A DNA stretch of 64,000 nt, taken from positions 186,001 to 250,000 of the forward strand of contig CBDDTF010000002.1 in NCBI GenBank assembly GCA_965233705.1, in the 5' to 3' direction. The notes beneath the pieces were generated by a model. It made no database searches, was not told where the DNA came from, and worked only from the letters and a program-made list of their open reading frames with translations. A program made the position numbers and the translations under genes. Positions 8,509 to 17,328 of the stretch are shown one piece after another. Numbering within the stretch: the stretch's first letter is position 1; each line of letters starts with the position of its first letter. Origin of the DNA: Algihabitans sp965233705. GTDB lineage: Bacteria; Pseudomonadota; Alphaproteobacteria; Kiloniellales; DSM-21159.

Positions 8509-9519
8509 CTATCCTTCCAACCAGTCGGCAATCAGCCGCCGGGCGATGGAATCCGCCCGTGGCAGGCGAAAGCGCTCGTCCTCCGGCGAGGCGCGCAGCT
8601 CTGCCCGGGTCAGCCAGCGCGCGCTCTCCAGCTCCGTCAGGTCCAGCCGCAGCGGCCCCGGCGCGGCCCGGGCGTGGAAGCCGAGCATCAGCGAGGCCGG
8701 GAAGGGCCAGGGCTGGCTGGAGTGGTAGCGCAGCTCCTCCACCCGCAGGCCGACCTCCTCGAAGACCTCGCGGACCACCGCGTCCTCCAGGCTCTCGCCC
8801 GGCTCGACGAAGCCCGCCAGGGTCGAGTGCATGCCCGGCGGAAAGCGCGGACTGCGCCCCAGCAGGCAGCGCCCGTCCCCGTCGTGGACCAGCATGATCA
8901 CCGCCGGATCGGTGCGCGGAAACTGCGGCGCAGCGCAGTCGGGGTTGCGGCAGCGGCGCTGGTGGCCGGCCTCGCGGCTTTCGGTCGGCGCGCCGCAGAG
9001 GCCGCAGAAGCGGTGCCGCCCGTGCCAGTGCACCAGGGCACGGGCGTGGGCCAGGATCGCCCCCTCGTCGCGCGGCAGCAGCGGCCCGATCTGGCGCAGG
9101 TCGGCGAAGTCGCCCAGGCCCGCCAGCGCCGGCTGGTGGTCGGGCGTCTCCAGATGCCCCAGGTCCAGGGCGAAGTAGGCCCCCTCCGCAGCGAGCCCCA
9201 GGAAGCTGGCCTCCGCCCCCGTGGCCAGCAGCGCCGCGGCCCGGTCGCCGGTCAGGAAAACGGCAACCGCCCCGGCCGCGCCACCGTGCCCGGCCGTCGG
9301 CTCGCCCTCGTGGAACAGGTGGCGACCGCGCCAGACCGGCACGAAGCGGCTGGCCGCATTGGCCAGCGCCGCCGCCTGCCAATCGGCGTCGCGGCGCAGG
9401 TGATCGGCGCGGTCCAGCGGGCCGGCGGCATAGACATTGGCGCGCGCGCCGTCCGGCCGCGGGGGGACATTGGCGCGCGCGCCGTCGGGCCGCGCGGGCG
9501 TGGGGGGCAATCCGGACAT
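8509..9519 (-). CDS. nudC: NAD(+) diphosphatase, NudC type
   Basis: NudC hydrolyses NADH to NMNH and AMP and removes NAD caps from RNA. The 336-residue protein has an N-terminal NUDIX-like domain, a four-cysteine zinc site (Cys172, 175, 190, 195 in FCGLCG and RCRNPDC), the Nudix box at 236-258 (GFVEPGESLEDAVVREVFEE) and the NudC signature SQPWPFP at 268-274. ATG at 9519 gives the usual family length. Residues 10-29 contain a tandem duplication (PDGARANV twice), caused by a short direct repeat in the DNA, before the conserved region begins. The stop faces the small membrane gene at 8332. Confidence 0.94.
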   Translation of the reverse strand: MSGLPPTPARPDGARANVPPRPDGARANVYAAGPLDRADHLRRDADWQAAALANAASRFVPVWRGRHLFHEGEPTAGHGGAAGAVAVFLTGDRAAALLATGAEASFLGLAAEGAYFALDLGHLETPDHQPALAGLGDFADLRQIGPLLPRDEGAILAHARALVHWHGRHRFCGLCGAPTESREAGHQRRCRNPDCAAPQFPRTDPAVIMLVHDGDGRCLLGRSPRFPPGMHSTLAGFVEPGESLEDAVVREVFEEVGLRVEELRYHSSQPWPFPASLMLGFHARAAPGPLRLDLTELESARWLTRAELRASPEDERFRLPRADSIARRLIADWLEG

Positions 9520-9655
9520 CGCCGCGACAGTGGCACGCCGGCGGAGACCGCGCAACGCAGCCCGCCCCCACCCGGCCGCCGCCGGCGACACGGCCCGCCC
9601 CTCCCCCGCGTGAAGGCTTGCCGGCGCGCAGGCCACGCGAGACACTTCGCCTCTT

Positions 9656-10336
9656 ATGGAAAGCGCCGTCACACGCCGCCGTTTGCTGGCCGGGCTGCCC
9701 TACCTCCTGGCGGGCACTCTGCTGCGGCCGGCCGTGGCGGCACCGGTGTTTCCCGAGGACTACCGTCTGCGCTTTACCGCCGAGGTGGCCGGCGCACCGG
9801 CCGGCACGCATCTGATCGCCCTGTCCCGCGACCAGGGGCGGCTGACCGCGCGCAGCGAAAGCCGCCTGCTGCTGCCCCCGGCCGATCCGGCCGGCGGCGC
9901 GCCCCGGGCCTTCCGGCACTTCGCCGAGGAGACCTGGGCCGAAGGCTGGCTGCAGGGGCTGGTCAGCGACAGCCGCATCGGCGCCCGGCGCCACCAGGTC
10001 CGCGCCTGGCGCCGCGACAAGGCCCTGCGCGGCACCCGCGACGGCCAACGCTTCACCATCTCCGGCTACCTGATGACGGCCTCCGGCTGGCACCGCGACA
10101 CGCCGCGCGCGCAAAGCCTGGTCGACGCCGTCGATGGCCGGCTGAAGCGGGTGCGCGGCCACCGGCGGGGACGCGAGACGGTGGAGACCGGCTGGGGCCC
10201 GGTGACCGCCGAGCGCTGGGTCCTGGTCGGCGAGCTGCAGCGCGAGCTCTGGTACGACGCGGCGGGGCGCCTGATCCGCTTCGCCCTGCCCACGCCCGGC
10301 GGCCCGCTGCGCCTCACGGCGGCGGAGTCGGACTGA
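9656..10336 (+). CDS. DUF6134 family exported protein
   Basis: The 226-residue protein begins with a Tat-like signal, TRRRLLAGLPYLLAGTLLRPAVAA, with cleavage likely after AVAA near residue 29. The mature part is beta-rich, with motifs YRLRFTAEVAGAPAGTHLI, SGYLMTASGWHRDTPRAQSLVDAVDG and ERWVLVGELQRELWYDAAGRLIR that match the DUF6134 family of uncharacterised periplasmic proteins. No catalytic role is known. The SRP RNA gene begins 121 bases downstream with its own promoter. Confidence 0.8.
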   Translation: MESAVTRRRLLAGLPYLLAGTLLRPAVAAPVFPEDYRLRFTAEVAGAPAGTHLIALSRDQGRLTARSESRLLLPPADPAGGAPRAFRHFAEETWAEGWLQGLVSDSRIGARRHQVRAWRRDKALRGTRDGQRFTISGYLMTASGWHRDTPRAQSLVDAVDGRLKRVRGHRRGRETVETGWGPVTAERWVLVGELQRELWYDAAGRLIRFALPTPGGPLRLTAAESD

Positions 10337-10420
10337 GCCGCGCCGCCATCTGCCGCGCCGCCATCTGCCGGACCGCCGCCCGGCTGCGGCCGGCCTTCGG
10401 CGGCGGTGGAAAACGCCCCC

Positions 10421-10449
10421 TTGCCGTCGGGGGCGGACGGTCTGATATA
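10421..10449 (+). promoter_or_regulatory. promoter of the SRP RNA gene
   Basis: TTGCCG (10421-10426) and GATATA (10444-10449) are separated by 17 bases. The first base of the SRP RNA (10458) lies eight bases after the -10 element, as expected for a sigma-70 type start. Confidence 0.75.
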
Positions 10450-10457
10450 GTCGCCCC

Positions 10458-10554
10458 GTGAGGCTGGCGGCGGACGGTCGCCTCGCCAACCCGGTCAGGT
10501 CCGGAAGGAAGCAGCCGTAACGAGTTTCCGGCCGGGTCGCCGACCAGTCTCACA
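10458..10554 (+). ncRNA. ffs: signal recognition particle RNA, small bacterial type
   Basis: The roughly 97-base RNA carries the conserved SRP domain IV: GGTCAGGTCCGGAAGGAAGC followed by AGCCGTAACGA, which forms the internal loop and GGAA tetraloop bound by Ffh. The ends GTGAGGCTGG and CCAGTCTCAC pair to close the hairpin. Its place directly upstream of dnaX is conserved in alphaproteobacteria. A well-spaced promoter lies immediately upstream. Confidence 0.95.
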
Positions 10555-10605
10555 CCCTTCATTCCCCGCCAGCCGCCACAAGCCGAGGCCCGGGCCGGAG
10601 AGCGG

Positions 10606-12507
10606 ATGCCGGACACGCCGGACAATATCCAGACCCCCGCCGCGCCGGACGCGGCCGGCCTTCAGGCGGAGGCAGCGGCAAGCGGCGCCGCCACGCCCTA
10701 CCGCGTGCTGGCGCGCAAGTACCGGCCGGCCACCTTCAAGGACCTGATCGGGCAGGAGGCGCTGGTGCGCACCCTGTCCAACGCGCTGGCCACCGGCCGA
10801 CTGCACCACGCCTTCGTGCTGACCGGCGTGCGCGGCGTGGGCAAGACCACCACCGCCCGCATCATCGCCCGCGCCCTCAACTGCATCGGCCCCGACGGCA
10901 GCGGCGGGCCGACGCCGGAACCCTGCGGCGTCTGCGAGAACTGCACCGCGATCGCCGAGGATCGCCACGTCGACGTGATCGAGATGGACGCGGCCAGCCG
11001 CACCGGCGTCGACGACATCCGCGACCTGATCGACGGCGTGCGCTACCGCCCGGTCTCGGCGCGCAAGAAGGTCTACATCGTGGACGAGGTCCACATGCTC
11101 TCGCGCAACGCCTTCAACGCGCTGTTGAAGACGCTGGAAGAGCCGCCGGAGCACGTGGTCTTCATCTTCGCCACCACCGAGATCCGCAAGGTGCCGGTCA
11201 CGGTGCTCTCGCGCTGCCAGCGCTTCGACCTGCGCCGGGTCGACCAGGCGGTGCTGGTCGAGCACTTCCGCGGCATCTGCGCCCAGGAAGGCCGCACGGC
11301 CGACACGGAGGCGCTGGCGATGATCGCGCGCGCCGCCGACGGCTCGGTGCGCGACGGCCTCTCGCTGCTCGACCAGGCCATGGCGCTGAGCGACACGCAG
11401 GTCGAGACCGAGGCGGTCAAGCGCATGCTGGGGCTGGCCGACCGGGCGCGGATCTACGACCTCTTCGCCGAGGTGATGGCCGGGCGCACCGCCGAGGCGC
11501 TGGGCCTGCTGCGCGACCTCTACGACGGCGGCGCCGACCCGCTGGTGGTACTGCAGGACCTGCTAGAGCTGACCCACACGGTCACCCGCCTGCAGCTCGT
11601 GCCCGAGCAGGCCGGCGAGGGCCTGCCGGAGACCGAGCGGGTGCGCGGGCGCGAGCTGGCCGGCAAGCTGGACGTGGCCACCCTCGGGCGCACCTGGCAG
11701 ATGCTGCTCAAGGGCGTCGAGGAGACCCAGCGCGCGCCGGCGCCGCTGCAGGCGGCCGAGATGGTGCTGATCCGCCTGGCCTACGCCGCCGACCTGCCCA
11801 ACCCGGCCGACCTGGTGCGCCAGCTCCGCGAGAGCGGCGGCAGGGGCGGTGGCGCGCGAGGCGGCACGAACGCCGGCGGGCCGGCGCCGGGCGGCGGCGC
11901 GGGCCCGCCGCCCTCGCCCCGTGCGGTCGCCGGCGGCGGCCAGGCGCTGCGCCAGGCCGAGCCGGAGCCGGCCGGCGCGCCCCAGGCGCAGATCGCCCCC
12001 CAGACGGAGACGCGCCTCGCCCCCGAGGCGACGCCGCGATCGGCGCCGGCCGCCAAGCCGCGCCCGGAGACCTTCGAGCAGGTGGTCGCCCTGCTCAGCG
12101 AGCGGCGCGAGGTGCGCTTGGCCCATGCGCTGCGCGCCGACGTGCGGCCGGTGCGCTGCCAGTTCGGCCAGCTCGAGTTCAACCCCGGCCCGCGCGCGCC
12201 GGGCGACCTGGCCGGCCGCCTGTCCAAGCTGCTGGAGGAGCTGACCGGCCAGCGCTGGATGGTCAGCGTGTCCAGCGAGGCCGGCGAGACCACCCTGGCC
12301 GAGCGCGAGGCCGAGGCCGAGCGCGCCGCCTACGTCGAGGCCCAGCAGCACCCGCTGGTGCAGGCGGCCCTGCAAACCTTCCCCGGCGCCAAGCTGCGCC
12401 GCGTCACCAGCGTGGCCGATCTGGCACCGCCGCCCGCCGGCAGCGCGGAGGCGCCCATCGACCCCGACACCCCGGACCCAGACAGCGAGCACGAGGACGA
12501 GGCATGA
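10606..12507 (+). CDS. dnaX: DNA polymerase III subunit gamma/tau
   Basis: DnaX is the motor subunit of the clamp loader and tethers polymerase cores. The 633-residue protein has Walker A GVRGVGKT at 74-81, the zinc-binding cysteines in LNCIGP and CGVCENC shortly after, a Walker B segment VYIVDEVHML, and the sensor region IFATTEIRKVPVTVLSRCQRF. A Gly/Pro/Ala-rich linker near residues 405-480 separates the AAA+ part from the C-terminal tau region, QRWMVSVSSEAGETTLAERE. Length fits full-length alphaproteobacterial tau. The stop overlaps the ybaB ATG by four bases. Confidence 0.96.
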   Translation: MPDTPDNIQTPAAPDAAGLQAEAAASGAATPYRVLARKYRPATFKDLIGQEALVRTLSNALATGRLHHAFVLTGVRGVGKTTTARIIARALNCIGPDGSGGPTPEPCGVCENCTAIAEDRHVDVIEMDAASRTGVDDIRDLIDGVRYRPVSARKKVYIVDEVHMLSRNAFNALLKTLEEPPEHVVFIFATTEIRKVPVTVLSRCQRFDLRRVDQAVLVEHFRGICAQEGRTADTEALAMIARAADGSVRDGLSLLDQAMALSDTQVETEAVKRMLGLADRARIYDLFAEVMAGRTAEALGLLRDLYDGGADPLVVLQDLLELTHTVTRLQLVPEQAGEGLPETERVRGRELAGKLDVATLGRTWQMLLKGVEETQRAPAPLQAAEMVLIRLAYAADLPNPADLVRQLRESGGRGGGARGGTNAGGPAPGGGAGPPPSPRAVAGGGQALRQAEPEPAGAPQAQIAPQTETRLAPEATPRSAPAAKPRPETFEQVVALLSERREVRLAHALRADVRPVRCQFGQLEFNPGPRAPGDLAGRLSKLLEELTGQRWMVSVSSEAGETTLAEREAEAERAAYVEAQQHPLVQAALQTFPGAKLRRVTSVADLAPPPAGSAEAPIDPDTPDPDSEHEDEA

Positions 12508-12827
12508 AGAACCTTGGCCAGATGATGAAGCAGGCCCAGCAGATGCAGGAAAAGATGGGCGAGATGCAGGAGCGCCTGGCCCAGGCCGAGATCGACGGCC
12601 AGGCCGGCGGCGGGCTGGTCAAGGTCACCATGACCGGCAAGGGCGACGTCAAGGCCGTGCGCATCGATCCCTCGCTGGCCAAGCCGGAGGAGATCGAGGT
12701 GCTGGAGGACCTGGTGCTGGCCGCCGTCAACGACGCCCGCGCCAAGGTCGAGGAGACCGCCTCCGAGCAGATGAAGGAGATCACCGGCGGCCTCGACCTG
12801 CCCGGCGGCTTCAAGCTGCCGTTCTGA
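12504..12827 (+). CDS. YbaB/EbfC family nucleoid-associated protein
   Basis: YbaB/EbfC proteins are small dimeric DNA-binding proteins that coat the nucleoid. The 107-residue sequence starts MKNLGQMMKQAQQMQEKMGE, the typical N-terminal amphipathic helix, and includes the family core GGGLVKVTMTGKGDVKAVRI and the C-terminal GLDLPGGFKLPF. It overlaps dnaX by four bases. In most proteobacteria recR follows directly; here the next 180 bases hold a dispersed hairpin and then the convergent rsmB gene. Confidence 0.95.
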   Translation: MKNLGQMMKQAQQMQEKMGEMQERLAQAEIDGQAGGGLVKVTMTGKGDVKAVRIDPSLAKPEEIEVLEDLVLAAVNDARAKVEETASEQMKEITGGLDLPGGFKLPF

Positions 12828-12958
12828 GGCGCGCGGACAGCCGCGGACGGCGGCGGCGCGGATCACGCCGAGAGCGAGGCCCCGTGAGGACCTCGCTTTG
12901 GCGCATTGCCAGGTCGGACAGCATCCCGCCGGGATCAGGTGTTAGGGTGATTTTTCGC

Positions 12959-12993
12959 GACCGGCGGACGCGCTGACGCGCGTCCAACCGGTC
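12959..12993. repeat. dispersed intergenic hairpin, copy 3
   Basis: Outer arms GACCGG/CCGGTC enclose inner arms GGACGCG/CGCGTCC with loop CTGACG. On its 5' side lies TTAGGGTGATTTTTCGC, the reverse complement of the tail seen after copies 1 and 4, so the element is present in the opposite orientation. It sits between the convergent ybaB and rsmB stops and may also serve as a bidirectional transcript end. Confidence 0.8.
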
Positions 12994-13007
12994 ACGTCTC
13001 TCTCTCT

Positions 13008-14399
13008 CTAAAGCCGGCGCAGGCGGCAGGCATAGAAGCCGTCGAGCCCGCCGGCCTCGGCCAGATGGCAGGGCAGGCTGCGCAGCGCGCCCTCGGCGTC
13101 GAGCAGCTCGGCCAGGCCGCCGACCTCGCCCGGGTCGATCGGCTCGCGCACCGCCGGCGCGCCCTCGGCCAGCACCGCGGCGACCACCTCCGGCCCCTCC
13201 TCCGGCTGCAGCGAGCAGACGGCGTAGACCACCGGCGCGCCCGGCTCGGCGCAGGCCAGGGCGTTGGCGAGCAGGCGCTTCTGCACGGCAACGATCGCCG
13301 GCAGGTCCTCGGCCCGCTTCAGGTGGGCGATGTCGGGGTGGCGGCGCAGGGTGCCGGTGGCCGAGCAGGGCGCGTCGAGCAGCACCGCCTCGGCCGGCCT
13401 CGGCGGCTGCCAACTCCGCAGATCGGCGGCCACGGTGGGCACCGCCAGCTTGAGGCGGTTGAGGTTGTCGACCAGGCGCTTCAGCCGCTCGGCATCGGCG
13501 TCCACCGCCACCACCTTGGCGCCGGCGGCGGCGAGCTGCGCGGTCTTGCCGCCGGGCGCGGCGCAGAGGTCGAGCACGCGCTTGCCCCGCACCGGCCCGA
13601 GCAGCCGCGCCGGCAGCGCCGCGGCGGCGTCCTGCACCCACCAGGCGCCCGCCTCGTAGCCCGGCAGGCGCGCCACCTCGCCGCTGCCCGGCGGCAGCCG
13701 CAGGGAGCCGGTCGGCAGCACCTGCGCGCCCAGCCGCGCGGCCCAGCCCTCCGCCGTCGCCGGATCGACCAGGCTGAGGTCGAGCGGCGGGTCGCCGGCC
13801 TGCACGGCGGCGATGGCCCGCGCCGTGGTCTCGCCGTAGGCCGCGACCCAGGCCCGCCACAGCCAGGCCGGCGTGTCGGCCTGCGCGCAGTCGAGCGTGG
13901 CGAGCCAGCCCGGCCCCTCGCGCTCCAGCCGGCGCAGCACGGCGGTCATCAGCTTCTTGAAACCGGCCTGCTTGCCCTTCTCGGCCAGGCGCAGAGTCTC
14001 CGCCACCGCGGCGTGGGGCGGCGTGCCGAGGATCAGGAGCTGCGCGGCGCCGAGGCGCAGCAGGTCCTGCACGATGTTGAACTGCGGCTTCAGCGGCTTG
14101 GCCAGGCAGCGCGCGATCAGCGCGTCCAGGGTGCCGAGCCGGCGCAGGCAGGTGGCCACCAGCCGGCGGGCGAAGGCGCGGTCGCGCGGCGCCAGCAGCG
14201 CCAGCCGCGGCTCGGCGGCCAGCGCCTCGTCGAGCGGACGCCGCCCGCGCAGCACGGCGCGCAGCAGGTCGAGCGCCACGCGGCGCGGGTTGGGCAGGGG
14301 CTTGCCGGCCGGCCCGGTATCGGCCGGCGTGTCGGGGCCGGTGGCGGCGGTGCCTCCTGCGGTGCGGGCGGCGGGCGGAGAGTCGGAGCTGTCGGACAT
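13008..14399 (-). CDS. rsmB: RsmB/NOP family 16S rRNA m5C methyltransferase
   Basis: RsmB methylates cytosine 967 of 16S rRNA using S-adenosylmethionine. The 463-residue protein has an N-terminal NusB-like RNA-binding domain (about residues 40-170, PRRVALDLLRAVLRG onward) and a Rossmann methyltransferase domain with SAM motif VLDLCAAPGGKT, the motif IV cysteine in LLDAPCSATGTLRRHPDI and the catalytic motif VI cysteine in VVYAVCSLQPEEG. The ATG at 14399 begins the family-like low-complexity N-terminus. The frame stays open upstream, but without family similarity. Confidence 0.93.
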   Translation of the reverse strand: MSDSSDSPPAARTAGGTAATGPDTPADTGPAGKPLPNPRRVALDLLRAVLRGRRPLDEALAAEPRLALLAPRDRAFARRLVATCLRRLGTLDALIARCLAKPLKPQFNIVQDLLRLGAAQLLILGTPPHAAVAETLRLAEKGKQAGFKKLMTAVLRRLEREGPGWLATLDCAQADTPAWLWRAWVAAYGETTARAIAAVQAGDPPLDLSLVDPATAEGWAARLGAQVLPTGSLRLPPGSGEVARLPGYEAGAWWVQDAAAALPARLLGPVRGKRVLDLCAAPGGKTAQLAAAGAKVVAVDADAERLKRLVDNLNRLKLAVPTVAADLRSWQPPRPAEAVLLDAPCSATGTLRRHPDIAHLKRAEDLPAIVAVQKRLLANALACAEPGAPVVYAVCSLQPEEGPEVVAAVLAEGAPAVREPIDPGEVGGLAELLDAEGALRSLPCHLAEAGGLDGFYACRLRRL

Positions 14400-14490
14400 G
14401 GCCGCGGGATGTAGCGCCGATCGGGCGCCAGGGAAAGGCGCCGCGCGCATCCGGCCAGCACCGACGGCGCCCCGCAGCGCAGCAGCGGCC

Positions 14491-14976
14491 TCAGGCCACC
14501 ACCCGGCGCAGCGCCGCCGCACCGAGGCAGAGCACCACGCCGGCGGTGAGCAACCGGCGCAGCGGCAGGTACCAGGTCGGCGCCTGGCCGAGACGGATCG
14601 CCTGCACATCGGCCCAGTAGAGGCCGACGAAACCGGCCAGCAGCAGGATCAGCCCCGGCAACGGCGCCATCAGCAGCGACAGCCAGCCGAGCAGCGGCGG
14701 CACCACCGAGCCGCCGGTGCGCGTCCAAGTCATGCCGGCATGGCTGTCGCCGCCGGCCGGACCGGGGCCGCCGACGCCGGTGCCGGCCATGGCCAGGCCC
14801 CAGTGCACCGCCCCCATGAAGGAGAGGATGCAGGCGGCGTAGGCCATGAGGATGAACTGGGCGAAGTCGTCCCAGGCCCGCGGCAGCGCCCAGACGGCCA
14901 CGGCGCCGGCGGCGAAGGGGATCAGGCCGGCCAGGCCGAGCCAGAAGGCGGGGCGGGGAACCTGCGGCATCAGCAT
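14491..14976 (-). CDS. DUF3429 family membrane protein
   Basis: The 161-residue protein has four to five hydrophobic helices and matches the DUF3429 pattern: PAFWLGLAGLIPFAAGAVAVW at the start, the central ILMAYAACILSFMGAVHWGLAM and the later LILLLAGFVGLYWADV. The function of the family is unknown. I use the ATG at 14976 and not the in-frame TTG at 14985. The gene is divergent from the SDR gene and may follow the same transcript as rsmB. Confidence 0.85.
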   Translation of the reverse strand: MLMPQVPRPAFWLGLAGLIPFAAGAVAVWALPRAWDDFAQFILMAYAACILSFMGAVHWGLAMAGTGVGGPGPAGGDSHAGMTWTRTGGSVVPPLLGWLSLLMAPLPGLILLLAGFVGLYWADVQAIRLGQAPTWYLPLRRLLTAGVVLCLGAAALRRVVA

Positions 14977-15161
14977 GGCTGGCAAGATAGCGCCGCCGCG
15001 CGCGAACGGAAGGGGCTGGTGGCCCGGCGGGACCGCCGGAGCCGCCGGAGCCGCCTCTTGCGCCCCGCCTCTTCTGGCCCGTCCGGCGGCGTGCTATAGG
15101 CCGCCCGACGCCGCGGGCGCAAACCGGAAGAACGGGCGGAAGAACAGGAGGCAGGCAAGCG

Positions 15162-15920
15162 ATGGACGTAAACGGACTGGGGGCGCTGGTCACCGGCGGT
15201 GGCTCGGGCATGGGCGCCGAGACGGCGCGCGCGCTGGCGGCGGCCGGGGCCAAGGTGACGGTGCTCGACCTCGACGGCGCGGCGGCCGAGGCGCTGGCCG
15301 CGGAGATCGGCGGCCTGGGCCTGGCCTGCGACGTCGCCGACGCGGCGGCCGCCGAGACCGCGGTCGAGCGCGCGGCCGAGGCGCACGGCCCGACGCGGGT
15401 GCTGGTCAACTGCGCCGGCATCGCACCGGCCAAGCGCATCGTCGGGCGCGACGGCCCGATGGAGCTGGCCGCCTTCGAGCAGGTGATCCGCGTCAACCTG
15501 ATCGGCAGCTTTAACATGCTGCGCCTGGCCGCCGCGCAGATGACCGCGGCCGAGCCGGTCAACGACGACGGCGAGCGCGGGGTGATCGTCTCCACCTCCT
15601 CCGTCGCCGCCTGGGAGGGCCAGATCGGCCAGGCCGCCTACGCCGCCTCCAAGGCCGGGATCGTCGGGCTCAACGCGCCGGCGGCGCGCGAGTTCGGCAA
15701 GGCCGGCGTGCGCGTGCTGGCGATCGCCCCGGGCCTGATCGGTACGCCGCTGCTGCTCAACATGCCCCAGGAGGTGCAGGACAACCTGGCCCAGCAGCCG
15801 GTCTTCCCCAAGCGCTTCGGCCGGCCCGAGGAGTTCGCCCGCCTGGTGCTGCACCTGGTCGACAACGCCATGCTGAACATGGAGACCTTCCGCCTCGACG
15901 GCGGCATCCGCATGACCTGA
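15162..15920 (+). CDS. short-chain dehydrogenase, 3-hydroxyacyl-CoA dehydrogenase type II-like
   Basis: This NAD(P)-dependent short-chain dehydrogenase resembles the HSD17B10 group that oxidises 3-hydroxyacyl-CoA. It has the TGGGSGMG cofactor motif at residues 11-18, NCAGIAPA in the middle, catalytic Ser in IVSTSSVAAWEG and the YAASKAG Tyr/Lys motif near residues 159-165. An acidic residue after the second strand (VLDLDG) favours NAD. It has an AGGAGGCAAG ribosome-binding site. The convergent LysR gene stops 38 bases downstream. The substrate is inferred from overall similarity only. Confidence 0.88.
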   Translation: MDVNGLGALVTGGGSGMGAETARALAAAGAKVTVLDLDGAAAEALAAEIGGLGLACDVADAAAAETAVERAAEAHGPTRVLVNCAGIAPAKRIVGRDGPMELAAFEQVIRVNLIGSFNMLRLAAAQMTAAEPVNDDGERGVIVSTSSVAAWEGQIGQAAYAASKAGIVGLNAPAAREFGKAGVRVLAIAPGLIGTPLLLNMPQEVQDNLAQQPVFPKRFGRPEEFARLVLHLVDNAMLNMETFRLDGGIRMT

Positions 15921-15957
15921 GCCGCCCGGCGGCGAGGGCCGGCGGGCCCGGTCGGGG

Positions 15958-16908
15958 TCAGGCCAGAGTCCGGCCGGCCGGCGCCGGCAGGCGGTCGCGC
16001 TCCCAGCAGCGGGCCAGCTCGCCCACCTCCCCGGCCAGGAAGTCGACGAAGACCCGCACCTTGGGCGAGAGGTGGCGGGCGTGGGGATAGACGGCGTAGA
16101 TCGCGCTGTCCTGGGCGCGCCAGTCGGGCAGCACCTCGACCAGCTCGCCGGTGGCGAGCTGCGGGCCGGCGATCCACATCGGCAGCAGCACGATGCCGGT
16201 GCCGGCCAGGGCGGCGGCCATCAGCACCTCGGCGTAGTTGGTCTCCAGGTTGCCGGAGACCGTGACCGTCTCCGCCGCGCCCGCCTGCTCCAGCCGCCAG
16301 TCGTGGCGGTTGGTCCGGTAGGTGTAGGTCATGCAGTTGTGCCGCTCCAGGTCGGCCGGCCGCGCCGGCGTGCCGCGCGCCGCCAGATAGGCGGGTGCGG
16401 CGCAGACCACCCGGCGGTTGGGCGCCAGGCGCTTGGCGATCAGCGAGGAATCGGCCAGCTCGCCGATGCGCACCGCCAGGTCCATGCCCTCCTCGACCAG
16501 GTCGACGAAGCGGTCGTTGACCGTCAGCTCCACCGAAATCTCGGGAAAGCTCTCCAGAAACTTCGGCAGCAGCGGCGCGATGTGCAGCCGGCCGAAGGCG
16601 ACCGGGGCGTTGACCCGCAGCAGGCCGCGCGGCGCGGCATGCAGGTCGCCCACCGCGCGCTCCGCCTCGGCGATGTCGGCGATGATCCGCTCGGCGCGCT
16701 GGAAGAAGGCCTGGCCGACCTCGGTCAGCGAGAGCTGGCGCGTGGTGCGGTTGAGCAGCCGGGCGCCCAGGCGGTCCTCGAGCCGGCCGATCTGCTTGGA
16801 CACCGCCGAGGGCGAGAGGTCCAGGGCCCGGGCGGCGGCCGAGAAGGACTTGGCCTGCACGACGCGGACGAAGATCTCCATCTCGTTGATGTTGTTCACC
16901 GCTGCCAT
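15958..16908 (-). CDS. LysR family transcriptional regulator
   Basis: LysR regulators have an N-terminal winged helix-turn-helix and a C-terminal periplasmic-binding-like effector domain. Here the HTH spans about residues 8-65 (MEIFVRVVQAKSFSAAARAL then SPSAVSKQIGRLEDRLGARL), and the effector domain includes GLLRVNAPVAFGRLHIAPLL and VDLVEEGMDLAVRIGEL, typical of the CrgA-like subgroup. The 316-residue length is normal. It is convergent with the SDR gene and divergent from the small gene at 17059, so its target cannot be inferred with confidence. Confidence 0.93.
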   Translation of the reverse strand: MAAVNNINEMEIFVRVVQAKSFSAAARALDLSPSAVSKQIGRLEDRLGARLLNRTTRQLSLTEVGQAFFQRAERIIADIAEAERAVGDLHAAPRGLLRVNAPVAFGRLHIAPLLPKFLESFPEISVELTVNDRFVDLVEEGMDLAVRIGELADSSLIAKRLAPNRRVVCAAPAYLAARGTPARPADLERHNCMTYTYRTNRHDWRLEQAGAAETVTVSGNLETNYAEVLMAAALAGTGIVLLPMWIAGPQLATGELVEVLPDWRAQDSAIYAVYPHARHLSPKVRVFVDFLAGEVGELARCWERDRLPAPAGRTLA

Positions 16909-17058
16909 CCCACAGCCCTATCTGTTCCCTGAAATATCAAATTCTATGAACAAGACCGCGATTCTGTGACGCAGCGGAAGGAAATACCCTTTCGATAGGC
17001 AAGCCGCAAGCCGCGCGGCTCGCTCCTCCCCTCCCCGCTCGCGACAGGAGAGCCCGCC

Positions 17059-17328
17059 ATGTCCCGTTCTGTCCAGCCCGTCCCCCGGCGCCCGGCCGTG
17101 CTTCATCCCGGCGTGGTGACCAGCGACGCCGGCCTGGCCCGCCACCTGGCCCACGCCCGCGACCTGCGGGCGCGCGCCCTGCGCGCCGGGCTTGCGACCG
17201 CCCTGATCACGCCGCTTGCCGCCGCCGGCCGTGGGCTGCGCGCCCTCGCCACCGGGGCCGGCCGTCTGCGCCGGCGCTACCCCCGCGCCGCCGCCTCGTC
17301 CTCGGGCCGGCCCTGTGCGGCCTGCTGA
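17059..17328 (+). CDS. small basic hypothetical protein, 89 aa
   Basis: I do not recognise this protein. It has a clear ribosome-binding site (ACAGGAGA) eight bases before ATG. The sequence is arginine/alanine-rich, with a possible helix HLAHARDLRARALRAGLATA in the centre. The last 52 bases overlap the 3' end of the convergent MFS gene, which lowers confidence, although small overlaps of convergent genes do occur. It may be a short stress-related protein of the kind common upstream of LysR genes in alphaproteobacteria. Confidence 0.45.
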   Translation: MSRSVQPVPRRPAVLHPGVVTSDAGLARHLAHARDLRARALRAGLATALITPLAAAGRGLRALATGAGRLRRRYPRAAASSSGRPCAAC

